Positions 23,482 through 31,658 of a DNA stretch of 64,000 nucleotides are shown piece after piece. The notes beneath the pieces are model-generated. The model was not told the DNA's origin, did not search any database, and was given only the letters and a program-made list of their open reading frames with translations. Every line of letters begins with the position of its first letter. The stretch's first letter is position 1. The stretch is from Cellulomonas humilata (lineage in GTDB: Bacteria > Actinomycetota > Actinomycetes > Actinomycetales > Cellulomonadaceae), in the NCBI RefSeq assembly GCF_030814415.1, contig NZ_JAUSVB010000005.1:186001-250000 (forward strand). The letters are read 5' to 3'. The position numbers and the translations under genes were made by a program.

Positions 23482-25605
23482 TCACCCGTTCGTGTCGTCC
23501 GTGCCAGGTGACCTGGGAGGACGCGTGTGGCGTGTCGTGGCGGGACGCGACCCGGCGACGGCGACACCGCCGCGAGTGCCGGCCCGGTCCCGGCGTGGCC
23601 GCGGCACCGACGGCGTGAGCCGCAGGTCGTCCGCCGGCACCGCCTGCGAGTAGAGGAAGCCCTGCGCCTGGTCGACCCCGAGCCGGCGCAGGATGACCGC
23701 GGTGGGCTCGTCCTCGACGCCCTCGGCGACCACGCGCAGGTCGAAGGAGTGCGCGAGGTCGACCATGGCCTGCACCACGACCTCGGACCCCTCGCGGCCG
23801 TCGACGCCGAGGTCGGCGACGAACAGGCGGTCGATCTTCAGCTCGTCCACCGGCAGGTCCCGCAGCTGGGAGATCGACGTGTTGCCGATGCCGAAGTCGT
23901 CGATCGCCACGCGGATCCCCAAGGCGCCGAGCCGCTCCAGCACGGGCACCACGCGGGACGGGTCGGCCACCAGGGCGGTCTCGGTGATCTCGACCTCGAG
24001 CAGGTCGGCCGGCACGGTGTGCTCCTCCAGCAGCGACTCGATGAGGTCGACGACGGCGACGGTCGTGACGTCGTGCGCGGACAGGTTGACCGCCACGGGC
24101 GTGGCCCGGCCCTCGGCGCGCCAGGCGGCCAGCTGCGTCACGCACTCGGTGAGGGCGTACCGCGTGACGTCGTGGATCAGGCCGGACTGCTCCGCCAGCG
24201 GGATGAACGTGGTGGGCGGCAGCACGCCGCGCGTGGGGTGCACCCAGCGCATCAGCGCCTCGAGACCCACCGTCCGGCCCGTCGCCAGCTCGATCTTCGG
24301 CTGGTAGTGCATCCGCAGCTCGCGCGGGGCGCCCGGCGCGGGGGTCAGCGCGCGGTGCAGGTCACCCAGCAGGACGAGGCGCGCGGGCGACGAGTCGTCC
24401 TCGTCGGCCGAGTACACCGAGACGCCCGTGCGGTGGTGCTTGGCCGCGTACATGGCGACGTCCGCGGTGCGCATCAGCGACGACGGGTCCGTCGCGTGGT
24501 CGGGCAGGCACGCGACGCCGACGGAGGTGTCGACGTGCAGCGGCAGCTCGCCGAGCATGAACGGCGGCACGAACAGCCCGCGCACGCGTCGCGCCAGCCG
24601 TTCGGCGTTCGCGACGGAGCGCACGTCGGGCAGCAGGATCGCGAACTCGTCGCCGCCCAGCCGCGCGACCACGTCGTCATCCCGCAGCGCGCCGCGCAGC
24701 CGCTCGGCGACCTGCTCCAGCAGCTCGTCGCCGCGGTCGTGGCCGAGCGAGTCGTTGATGTCCTTGAACCGGTCGATGTCCAGCAGCATGAGCCCGACGC
24801 GGGAGCCGGTCTCCTCCGCCTCGAGGATGGTGCGGCGCATCCGCTCCGCGAGCATGCGCCGGTTGGGCAGGCCCGTGAGCGAGTCGAGGAGCGCGAGGCG
24901 GGCGTTCTCCAGGGCGGTGGCCTGCAGGCGGCGGGACGCCGTCCAGACGGTCCGGAACAGCACCATCCAGAGCGCGAGCAGGCCGAGCGCCACGACGAGG
25001 GCGAGCGTGCGGACGGCCTCGGCGAGCGCGGCACCCGCGGCGGTGTGGTCGAGCATCACCTCGGCGGCGCCGATCACGTCGGAGTCCTCGCGCGACGGGT
25101 CGGGGTCGACGACGTCGCCGGCGTGGACCGGCACGTAGACGTCGAGGACGTGACGCTCGGTGCCGCCCTCGGAGCTGGTGCCGGACCCGCGCACGTCGGT
25201 GATCACGCGGGCGCTCGGCTCGCCGCCGGTGGTGACCAGGTCGAGCCGGTCGCCGTCGGGGAACCCGGTCTCCGTGTGGTCCGCCGAGCTGTAGATGAGC
25301 GAGCCGTCGAGGGCCCAGAGCCGCAGCTCGACCAGCCGCTCACCGAAGCCGGAGGTCGCCGTCGCGACGGCGTCCTTCTGGGTCTGGTCGAGGTTCTCCG
25401 GGAGCACGAAGGAGTCGGTCGGCACGGTCGCCGTCGCGTAGTTCGTCACCGTCTCGGCCGTCGCGATCCCGTCGCGCACCGACTGCTGGCTCATCACGCT
25501 CCACGTGACCCAGACGAGCGCGCATCCGAGCACGAGCATGGCGACGCTGCTGATGACCGCGAACGATCGGGTCAGCGGCCAGCGGCGGCGGACTGCTCTT
25601 GGCAC
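23482..25605 (-). CDS. GGDEF-EAL cyclic-di-GMP enzyme with periplasmic sensor
   Basis: A 707-residue dual-domain protein. It has two transmembrane helices (residues ~13-37 and ~195-220) that flank an extracytoplasmic sensor. The diguanylate cyclase domain has an intact LGGDEF signature (317-321) and the substrate-site DIDRFKDIND. The EAL domain has GLEALMRW (EAL at 449-451), VNLS, VEITETAL and DDFGIGNTS, so both domains look catalytically competent. The Arg/Thr-rich C-terminal tail is probably disordered. The start is GTG 25605 with GAGG upstream. It precedes the TasA/SipW genes on the same strand, so c-di-GMP may control matrix formation. Confidence 0.92.
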   Translation of the reverse strand: MPRAVRRRWPLTRSFAVISSVAMLVLGCALVWVTWSVMSQQSVRDGIATAETVTNYATATVPTDSFVLPENLDQTQKDAVATATSGFGERLVELRLWALDGSLIYSSADHTETGFPDGDRLDLVTTGGEPSARVITDVRGSGTSSEGGTERHVLDVYVPVHAGDVVDPDPSREDSDVIGAAEVMLDHTAAGAALAEAVRTLALVVALGLLALWMVLFRTVWTASRRLQATALENARLALLDSLTGLPNRRMLAERMRRTILEAEETGSRVGLMLLDIDRFKDINDSLGHDRGDELLEQVAERLRGALRDDDVVARLGGDEFAILLPDVRSVANAERLARRVRGLFVPPFMLGELPLHVDTSVGVACLPDHATDPSSLMRTADVAMYAAKHHRTGVSVYSADEDDSSPARLVLLGDLHRALTPAPGAPRELRMHYQPKIELATGRTVGLEALMRWVHPTRGVLPPTTFIPLAEQSGLIHDVTRYALTECVTQLAAWRAEGRATPVAVNLSAHDVTTVAVVDLIESLLEEHTVPADLLEVEITETALVADPSRVVPVLERLGALGIRVAIDDFGIGNTSISQLRDLPVDELKIDRLFVADLGVDGREGSEVVVQAMVDLAHSFDLRVVAEGVEDEPTAVILRRLGVDQAQGFLYSQAVPADDLRLTPSVPRPRRDRAGTRGGVAVAGSRPATTRHTRPPRSPGTDDTNG

Positions 25606-25791
25606 GTGGACCTCACGAGCTGGGGCGAGCGCGGCTCGGGAGGGGGCCGTGCTGAGCCGAGAGTATGCGGAAGTTGCGCCGCACAGCGACAGGCCAGGTC
25701 AGAGCGCTGGTCCGGCGCGTCGGGATCGTCCGGGAACGTCCGCGTCCCGCCGACGGTTGCAACGGACGCCAACTCATCCCAGGAGGATCCG

Positions 25792-26205
25792 ATGACGTAC
25801 GAGGTGACCAAGTCCGACGAGCAGTGGGCCCTGGAGCTGGAGCCGCAGGAGTTCGCGGTGCTGCGCCGCGCCGGGACCGAGCGGCCGTGGACCGGGGAGC
25901 TGCTGGACGAGAAGCGGGAGGGTGTCTACCGCTGTCGGGCCTGCCACAACGAGCTGTTCCGCTCCGACACCAAGTTCGACTCGCACTGCGGCTGGCCCAG
26001 CTTCTTCTCGCCGCTGGCCGGTGACCGGGTGGAGCTCATCTCCGACCGGAGCCTCGGCATGGTCCGCACCGAGGTGCGCTGCGCGAGGTGCGGCTCGCAC
26101 CTCGGGCACGTGTTCGACGACGCGCCGCAGACCCCGACGGGCGACCGGTTCTGCATGAACTCGGTGAGCCTCACGTTCGAGCCTCTCGGGGCCGAGACGG
26201 CCTGA
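25792..26205 (+). CDS. msrB: Peptide-methionine (R)-S-oxide reductase
   Basis: A 137-residue MsrB that repairs methionine-R-sulfoxide in oxidised proteins. It has the zinc CxxC pairs (YRCRACHNELF and VRCARCGSHLGHVF), HCGWPSF, and the catalytic Cys in RFCMNSVSL. The length is that of the stand-alone enzyme. The start is ATG 25792 with AGGAGG 5 bases upstream. The resolving Cys position of some MsrBs is not obvious, so recycling by mycothiol or thioredoxin is undecided. A hairpin terminator follows 14 bases after the stop. Confidence 0.95.
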   Translation: MTYEVTKSDEQWALELEPQEFAVLRRAGTERPWTGELLDEKREGVYRCRACHNELFRSDTKFDSHCGWPSFFSPLAGDRVELISDRSLGMVRTEVRCARCGSHLGHVFDDAPQTPTGDRFCMNSVSLTFEPLGAETA

Positions 26206-26218
26206 TCCACTCACTCCT

Positions 26219-26256
26219 CCGGGGTGTCCCGCGGCGCGCCGAGCAGGACACCCCGG
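26219..26256. terminator. Intrinsic terminator after msrB
   Basis: Perfect 11-bp stem (26219-26229 with 26246-26256) and a 16-base loop. Confidence 0.75.
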
Positions 26257-26308
26257 ACGGGTGACGTCCAGATGGTCGACACGTGTGAAGTCGTGGCCCG
26301 CAGGTGCC

Positions 26309-26314
26309 GATAAT
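26309..26314 (+). promoter_or_regulatory. Candidate -10 element of a leaderless promoter
   Basis: GATAAT lies 6 bases before the GTG at 26321. A transcription start 7 bases downstream of the hexamer would coincide with the start codon. The -35 region is weak. Confidence 0.45.
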
Positions 26315-26320
26315 GCTCAC

Positions 26321-27103
26321 GTGGAAGATGTCCTGACAGTGCGGCGGTGGAGGCGCTACGGCGCCGACCGCCTCTACGTCACGCAGGAGAGCGGTGCCCG
26401 GGTCGGCTCGGTCGACCTCCAGTCCGGCGAGGTCGTCGTCGACGACCCGCAGCACGAGGCCGGCCTGCGCCGCGCGGCGCAGGCGTACCTGCGCGCCGAC
26501 GTCGCCGAGCTCGCCATGAGCCTGCCCACCTCCGGCGCCGGCGCCCTCGACCCCGTCGACGAGTCGGCGCTGCAGGCGTGGCTGGGTGGGGACGACTGGG
26601 ACACGATCAACCTCGCGGCGATCCGCGGCGAGCGCGGCAGCTCCGTGCGGACGCGGCTGGAGCGGATGGGCGACGAGGGCTGGCAGGTCGTCCACGACGT
26701 GCCGCTCGGCCGGCAGGGCAGCATGGTCGAGCACCTCCTCATCGGTCCGGCCGGCATCTTCACGGTCGCCGAACGGCGGCACCCCGGCCAGCGCATCGTC
26801 GTCGAGGGACGCACCCTCGTCGTCGACGGGCGGTCCATGTCCTACCTGCGCGACGCGCGGCTCGAGGCCACCCGGGTGCAGGGTGCCCTGCTCGCCGCGG
26901 CGTGCGCCGCGATCACGGTGCGCGGCGTCGTCGTCGTGCACGGCGACCTCGAGGTGCGTTCGGTCCAGCCGCAGCACGACGCGTTCGCCATCGCCCGCCA
27001 GGACGTGCAGACGGTCTTCCGTGCGATGCCGGTGCGGCTCGACCCGGCGCGGATCATGGCGATCGCGCACGTCGCGCGCCAGCGGGCCACCTGGTCGCGC
27101 TGA
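26321..27103 (+). CDS. NERD (nuclease-related) domain protein
   Basis: A 260-residue protein. The C-terminal part from about residue 105 fits the NERD domain: GERGSSVRTRLERM, WQVVHDVPLGRQGSMVEHLLIGPAGIFTVAERRHPGQ (the hDhllig..GvfvI.sK-type core), LEATRVQGALLAA and a final VVVVHGDLEV strand. The N-terminal 90 residues are not recognised. The Lys usually found after the core acidic residue is Arg here, so nuclease activity is uncertain. The start is GTG 26321. There is no ribosome binding site and a GATAAT hexamer stands 6 bases upstream, so the message is probably leaderless. Confidence 0.75.
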   Translation: MEDVLTVRRWRRYGADRLYVTQESGARVGSVDLQSGEVVVDDPQHEAGLRRAAQAYLRADVAELAMSLPTSGAGALDPVDESALQAWLGGDDWDTINLAAIRGERGSSVRTRLERMGDEGWQVVHDVPLGRQGSMVEHLLIGPAGIFTVAERRHPGQRIVVEGRTLVVDGRSMSYLRDARLEATRVQGALLAAACAAITVRGVVVVHGDLEVRSVQPQHDAFAIARQDVQTVFRAMPVRLDPARIMAIAHVARQRATWSR

Positions 27104-27112
27104 GCACACCCT

Positions 27113-27126
27113 GGGTGTTGACACCC
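27113..27126. promoter_or_regulatory. Palindrome overlapping a TTGACA hexamer
   Basis: GGGTGT-TG-ACACCC, a perfect 6-2-6 inverted repeat that contains TTGACA at 27118-27123, 81 bases before the MarR gene. It looks like a repressor site over a -35 box. A matching -10 is not clear. Confidence 0.4.
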
Positions 27127-27207
27127 AATCCCCGCGGTGATCTGCTGAAACGCACCCTTTCTGCTCGGGTGGCGATGCGGCGATATTCGTAGGGGTCCCG
27201 TCAGGAT

Positions 27208-27663
27208 GTGACCGTGGTCGACGAACAGTTCCGCCAGCTCGAGCGCGAGCTCGGTCTCCTCCTGCGGCGTGCGCAGGCCTCCTCCGCCCAGATCTCCCGG
27301 GACGTGCACCCGGACCTCGAACCGGCCGCCTACTCGCTCCTGGCGCTCATCGCGGCCTCGCCGGGCGTGCGGGCGAGCGACCTGGCCACGACCATCGGCG
27401 TCGGGCGGGGCACGATGTCCCGCCAGCTCGCCCGGCTCGGCACCCTCGGGCTCGTGTCGCGACGGCCCGACCCCGACGACTACCGCGGCCAGCTCCTCGA
27501 GCTCACCGACGAGGGTCTGCGCCGCTTCGAGGCCGCTCAGCAGGCGCGGCGCGCGTTCCTGCGGCACGCGCTGAGCGGGTGGAGCGAGACCGACGTCGAA
27601 GGGTTGGCCGCCCAGCTCGGCCGGCTCAACGCGGACCTGGCGGCGGCCCGCCGGGCGCACTGA
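27208..27663 (+). CDS. MarR-family transcriptional regulator
   Basis: A 151-residue winged-helix regulator. It has an N-terminal dimerisation helix, the helix-turn-helix region VRASDLATTIGVGRGTMSRQLARLGTLGLVSRRPDPDDYRGQLLELTDEG with the typical wing (DPDDYRGQLLELT), and C-terminal helices. The target is unknown; autoregulation through the upstream palindrome is possible. The start is GTG 27208; a second GTG at 27214 cannot be excluded. A shared terminator separates it from the convergent drug exporter. Confidence 0.9.
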   Translation: MTVVDEQFRQLERELGLLLRRAQASSAQISRDVHPDLEPAAYSLLALIAASPGVRASDLATTIGVGRGTMSRQLARLGTLGLVSRRPDPDDYRGQLLELTDEGLRRFEAAQQARRAFLRHALSGWSETDVEGLAAQLGRLNADLAAARRAH

Positions 27664-27677
27664 GCGCACCTCCAGCA

Positions 27678-27718
27678 CAACAGCGCCGCCCGGCCGGAGG
27701 GGCTGGGCGGCGCTGTTG
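27678..27718. terminator. Bidirectional terminator between MarR and DHA2 exporter
   Basis: Perfect 14-bp stem (27678-27691 with 27705-27718) and a 13-base loop in the convergent interval. Confidence 0.8.
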
Positions 27719-27732
27719 CTCGTGCGGTGAGG

Positions 27733-29397
27733 TCAGCTGCGCGGGGTGACCTTCTGCTCCGCGTCGAGCGCGTCGAGCTCGGCGTCCACGCCGGCCGATC
27801 CCGTCGAGAGCGCCTCACCCTCCTGCTCGAGGAGCCGCTCGATGCCCGAGCGCGTGCCCAGCGGCACCTCCTTGAGGAACAGGACCGCGATCAGCGAGAT
27901 CAGCGCGACCGGCGCGGCGACCAGGAACAGGTCCGCGATGGCGTTGCCGAAGGACTGCTCGACGACGATCCGCACGTTGTCGGGGAGCGTCGACAGGTCC
28001 GGGATCGCGCCGTCGGAGCCCATCGCGGACGGGTCGATGCCGATCGCGACCAGGCCGCGGACCATCAGGTCGGTGACCCGGTGGGAGAGCACGACGCCCA
28101 GCGCGGACACGCCGAGCGCGCCGCCGAGCGTCCGGAAGAACGCCACGGTCGAGGTCCCGGAGCCGATCTCGCGGACGTCCAGGGTGTTCTGCACGGCGAG
28201 CACCAGGTTCTGCATGAGCATGCCGACGCCCGCGCCGATGATCACGAGGTAGAGCGACACCAGCGTGAACGACGTGTCGAAGTGGATGGTGCCCATGAGC
28301 CCGAGGCCCGCCGTGAGCAGGACGGCGCCGGCGATCATGAACTTCTTGTACCTGCCCGTGCGGCTGATGATCTGGCCGGAGACGGTCGACGACACGAGGA
28401 GGCCGACGATCATCGGGATGGTCAGCAGGCCGGACTGCGTGGGGGTCTTGCCGCGGGCCAGCTGCATGTACTGGCTGAGGAACACCGACGTGCCGAACAG
28501 TGCGACGCCCACGGCGATGCTGGCGACGACGGACAGGACCAGCGTGCGGTTCTTGAACAGGTGCAGCGGGATGATGGGCTCGCTCGCGCGGGACTCGACC
28601 CAGATCGCGGCCGCGAGGGCCAGCAGGGAACCGCCGACCATGGCGGCCGTCTGCCACGAGGCCCAGTCGAACGAGGTGCCCGCGAACGTGATCCAAAGGA
28701 GCAGGGTCGCGATGCTGATCGACAGGAGCGTGGCCCCGGCGTAGTCGATCTTCACCTTGCGCGCCTTGCGTGCGGGCAGGTGCAGCGTGCGCTGGAGCAC
28801 GATGATCGCGGCGACCGCGAACGGCAGTCCGATGAAGAAGTTCCAGCGCCAGCCCGCGCTGTCCGTGATGACACCGCCGAGCAGCGGGCCGCCGACCATG
28901 CCGATGCCCATCACGGCGCCCATGAGGCCCATGTACCGGCCGCGCTCGCGCGGGCTGATGATGTCGGCGATCAGGACGGTGCCCAGCGCGGTGAGGCCGC
29001 CGGCGCCGATGCCCTGCAGGGCACGCATGCCGATGAGCATCCCGGTGCCGTGGGACAGCCCGGCGAGGGCGGAGGAGACCACCGAGATGACGAGCGCGAG
29101 CTGGATGAGCAGCTTGCGGTCGACGAGGTCGGCCAGCTTGCCCCAGATCGGGGTCGAGATCGTGGTGGTGAGCAGGGTGGCGGTGACCACCCAGGTGAAG
29201 GCCGACTGCGTGCCGTCGAGGTCGGAGATGATCCGCGGCAGCGACGAGGACACGACGCTCGTCGCGAGGATCGAGACGAACATCCCGAGCAGGATGCCCG
29301 AGAGGGCCTCGAGGACCTCGCGGTGGGTCATCTTCGGGGTGCTGCCGTCGACGATCTCGGCGGTGCTGGTGGGTTCTGGTGCGGTGGTGCTGGACAT
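27733..29397 (-). CDS. DHA2-family (EmrB/QacA) multidrug MFS exporter
   Basis: A 554-residue proton-coupled exporter with 14 predicted membrane helices. It has the MFS motif A-like loop GKLADLVDRKLL, the antiporter motif C region GGPLLGGVITDSAGWRWNFFIGLP, and the DHA2-type start SGILLGMFVSILATSVVSSSLPRI. A C-terminal acidic cytoplasmic tail follows. The substrate is not predictable. It lies 33 bases downstream of a MarR gene on the same strand with two palindromes in the shared upstream region, so it is probably repressed by that MarR and induced by a toxic compound. Confidence 0.9.
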   Translation of the reverse strand: MSSTTAPEPTSTAEIVDGSTPKMTHREVLEALSGILLGMFVSILATSVVSSSLPRIISDLDGTQSAFTWVVTATLLTTTISTPIWGKLADLVDRKLLIQLALVISVVSSALAGLSHGTGMLIGMRALQGIGAGGLTALGTVLIADIISPRERGRYMGLMGAVMGIGMVGGPLLGGVITDSAGWRWNFFIGLPFAVAAIIVLQRTLHLPARKARKVKIDYAGATLLSISIATLLLWITFAGTSFDWASWQTAAMVGGSLLALAAAIWVESRASEPIIPLHLFKNRTLVLSVVASIAVGVALFGTSVFLSQYMQLARGKTPTQSGLLTIPMIVGLLVSSTVSGQIISRTGRYKKFMIAGAVLLTAGLGLMGTIHFDTSFTLVSLYLVIIGAGVGMLMQNLVLAVQNTLDVREIGSGTSTVAFFRTLGGALGVSALGVVLSHRVTDLMVRGLVAIGIDPSAMGSDGAIPDLSTLPDNVRIVVEQSFGNAIADLFLVAAPVALISLIAVLFLKEVPLGTRSGIERLLEQEGEALSTGSAGVDAELDALDAEQKVTPRS

Positions 29398-29430
29398 GGT
29401 CTCGCTCTCGTGGTGCTGGGCTGGGGAGGT

Positions 29431-29904
29431 TCAGGCGGGGGTGAGGACGGCGTCGGCCGGTGCTCGGTCGGCGAGCGTGGTGGTCAGCCGGTCGAGGGTC
29501 GCGGCGGCATCGGCCAGCTCCTCGCTCGACCAGTCGGCGAACACCTCGTGGGCGCGCCGCTCCAGGACGGCGGCGATGTCGACGGCCAGCGAGCGGCCGG
29601 CGGGGGACAGGCGGATCGTGCGGACGCGACGGTCGCCGTCGTCGACCGTGCGCTCGACCAGCCCGTCGTCGACCAGCTGGCTGACCTGGCGGCTGGCCAC
29701 CGAGATGTCCACGCGCAGGGCGTGCGCGATGTCGCTCACCTGGAGGGTGCCGCGGCGCTGCAGGATCCGGACGATGGCGAGGGTGCCCTTGGAGCACCCG
29801 ATGTCGCGGGCCACCCCCAGGGACGACTCGCGCAGGGTGCGGCTGAACGCCTCGACCGACCGCAGCAGCGTCTGCGGGGGTGTCTCGGGCAGGTCGGACG
29901 ACAT
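29431..29904 (-). CDS. MarR-family repressor of the adjacent exporter
   Basis: A 157-residue winged-helix protein. HTH and wing are seen in LQVSDIAHALRVDISVASRQVSQLVDDGLVERTVDDGDRRVRTIRLSPAG, with flanking dimerisation helices. The start is ATG 29904 with AAAGGAG 7 bases upstream; the frame-open sequence further upstream covers the promoter palindromes and is not coding. It is first in a two-gene operon with the DHA2 exporter, the classic arrangement of a local drug-responsive repressor. Confidence 0.9.
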   Translation of the reverse strand: MSSDLPETPPQTLLRSVEAFSRTLRESSLGVARDIGCSKGTLAIVRILQRRGTLQVSDIAHALRVDISVASRQVSQLVDDGLVERTVDDGDRRVRTIRLSPAGRSLAVDIAAVLERRAHEVFADWSSEELADAAATLDRLTTTLADRAPADAVLTPA

Positions 29905-29917
29905 GCGGCTCCTTTTG

Positions 29918-29930
29918 TTGCTCGACGCAA
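29918..29930. promoter_or_regulatory. Operator-like inverted repeat 1 (MarR/DHA2 operon)
   Basis: TTGC-TCGAC-GCAA, 14 bases before the MarR start, overlapping the 5' leader. Same half-sites and spacing as repeat 2. Confidence 0.55.
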
Positions 29931-29945
29931 CCATATGACTAACGC

Positions 29946-29958
29946 TTGCTTCAAGCAA
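29946..29958. promoter_or_regulatory. Operator-like inverted repeat 2 (MarR/DHA2 operon)
   Basis: TTGCTT-C-AAGCAA, a perfect palindrome. On the minus strand its TTGCTT can serve as a -35 box with an AT-rich ATATGG-type -10 about 16-17 bases downstream. Centre-to-centre distance to repeat 1 is 28 bases. Confidence 0.55.
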
Positions 29959-29992
29959 CTGATGAGCGCATGTATTCCTGTGTTCCCGCACA

Positions 29993-30034
29993 CACCGCAC
30001 GGCCGGACCCGCAGGGAGGTCCGGCCGTGCGGTG
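29993..30034. terminator. Intrinsic terminator of the sugar porter gene
   Basis: Perfect 17-bp stem (29993-30009 with 30018-30034) and an 8-base loop, ending 10 bases before the stop codon of the minus-strand sugar porter. Confidence 0.85.
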
Positions 30035-30043
30035 GTGCTGGTC

Positions 30044-31528
30044 TCAGGCGGCCGGTGCCGCCCCCCGACGCGTGCGGTCCACCTTGACGCCCTCCATGTC
30101 CTCCAGCTCGATGCCCTTGGTCTCGGGCACCTTCCAGAGCGTGAAGAAGAAGGACAGCGTCGCGAAGATCGCGTACATGAGGTACGGGATCGACGCCCCG
30201 AACGTGTCGAGCAGGGGCGGGAACGTCACCGTGATGAGGAAGTTGGCGATCCACTGCGCGGCCGCGGCCACGCCGAGTGCGGCCGCACGGATGCGGTTGG
30301 GGAACATCTCGCCCAGGAGCACCCAGACGAGCGGGCCCCAGGTCGCGCCGAAGAAGACCACGAACAGGTTCGCGGAGACCAGGGCGATGACTGCCCACGA
30401 GCCGTCGAGGGTCACGTCCTTGCCCGTCCCCGTCGACTGCGTGAAGGCGAGCGCCATGAGCCCGAGCGTCACCGCCATGCCGAAGGAACCGGTGAGCAGG
30501 AGCGGCCGACGACCGATCTTGTCGATGAGCGCGATCGCGATGAACGTGACGAGCACGTTGGTGACCGACGTGATCGTGGAGATCATGAACGACTGGCTCT
30601 CCTCGAACCCGACGGCCTGCCACAGCGTGTTCGAGTAGTAGAAGATCACGTTGATGCCGACGAACTGCTGGAACACCGACAGCAGGATGCCGATCCACAC
30701 CACCGGCAGCAGCCCGAACCGCGGACCCTTCAGGCTGGCCTGGGACGCGAGCTTCTTGTCCGTCGCGATCGTGTGCTCGATCTGGACGACGTGCGCCTCG
30801 ACGTCGTCGTTCTCCGGCAACGTCGTGGCCAGCACCTTCTTGGCCTCCTCGCGCTTGCCCGTCGCGATGAGGTAGCGGGGCGACTCCGGGATCTGGAGCG
30901 CGAGGATGCCGTACACCGCCGCCGGGATGACCGCGACGATGAACATCCAGCGCCACGCCTCGAGCCCGAGCCAGAGCTCTTCGGACGCGCCGCCCGCCGC
31001 CGTCGCCAGCAGCTGGTCGGACAGCAGGGCCGCGAAGATACCGAGCGTGATGGCGAGCTGCTGGAGCGACCCCAGCCGGCCGCGCATGGCCGCCGGGGCG
31101 ATCTCGGCGATGTACGCGGGTGCGATGACCGAGGCGATACCGATGCCGATGCCGGCCATGATGCGCCACAGCACCAGGTCCCAGACGCCGAACGCGATGC
31201 CGGACAGGATCGAGGAGACGAAGAACAGGACTGCCCCGAGGAACATCACGCGGGTGCGTCCCCAGCGGTCCGCGAGCTTGCCACCCAGCCAGGCACCGAA
31301 GGCGCAGCCCAGCAGGGCGATCGCGACGACGAGCCCGGTGACGGCGGGATCGATCTCGAACTCGCCCTCGATCGCGTCGACGGCGCCGTTGATGACCGAG
31401 CTGTCGAAGCCGAAGAGGAAGCCACCGACCGCCGCGGCGACCGCGAGACCGATGGCCTTGTTCTTGTACGGGTGCGGGGGTACGGCCGAGCCGCCCGTCG
31501 CCCCCTGCGGCGACGCTGCCTGGGACAT
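30044..31528 (-). CDS. MFS sugar porter (XylE/GalP/GlcP-like)
   Basis: A 494-residue sugar:proton symporter with 12 membrane helices. Family signatures in order: GFDSSVINGA, GGKLADRWGRTRVM, APAYIAEIAPAAMRGRLGSLQQLAI, PESPRYLIATGKREEA, QQFVGINVIFYYSNT, the second DKIGRRPLLL, and the terminal VPETKGIELEDME. These are hallmarks of the sugar-porter family for monosaccharides such as glucose, xylose or arabinose; the exact sugar is not evident. The start is ATG 31528 with GGAGGTG upstream. Monocistronic with its own terminator. Confidence 0.92.
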   Translation of the reverse strand: MSQAASPQGATGGSAVPPHPYKNKAIGLAVAAAVGGFLFGFDSSVINGAVDAIEGEFEIDPAVTGLVVAIALLGCAFGAWLGGKLADRWGRTRVMFLGAVLFFVSSILSGIAFGVWDLVLWRIMAGIGIGIASVIAPAYIAEIAPAAMRGRLGSLQQLAITLGIFAALLSDQLLATAAGGASEELWLGLEAWRWMFIVAVIPAAVYGILALQIPESPRYLIATGKREEAKKVLATTLPENDDVEAHVVQIEHTIATDKKLASQASLKGPRFGLLPVVWIGILLSVFQQFVGINVIFYYSNTLWQAVGFEESQSFMISTITSVTNVLVTFIAIALIDKIGRRPLLLTGSFGMAVTLGLMALAFTQSTGTGKDVTLDGSWAVIALVSANLFVVFFGATWGPLVWVLLGEMFPNRIRAAALGVAAAAQWIANFLITVTFPPLLDTFGASIPYLMYAIFATLSFFFTLWKVPETKGIELEDMEGVKVDRTRRGAAPAA

Positions 31529-31658
31529 GATCTGCACCTCCGTCGGACCCCGGGCCGCTCCCGGGGAGAACACCCCCACCTTGGCCCCGACCGGGTAGAG
31601 GCGCACGTCGGGCGCGTGGCTGTTGGCCGGGGCGCGGCGGGGGAGGCAAGATCGTCCG

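Noticed and set aside
23527..25790. Very long plus-strand open frame over the GGDEF-EAL gene
   Set aside because: It is the antisense of an intact GGDEF-EAL protein and shows no motif; its only real part is msrB, which starts at 25792.
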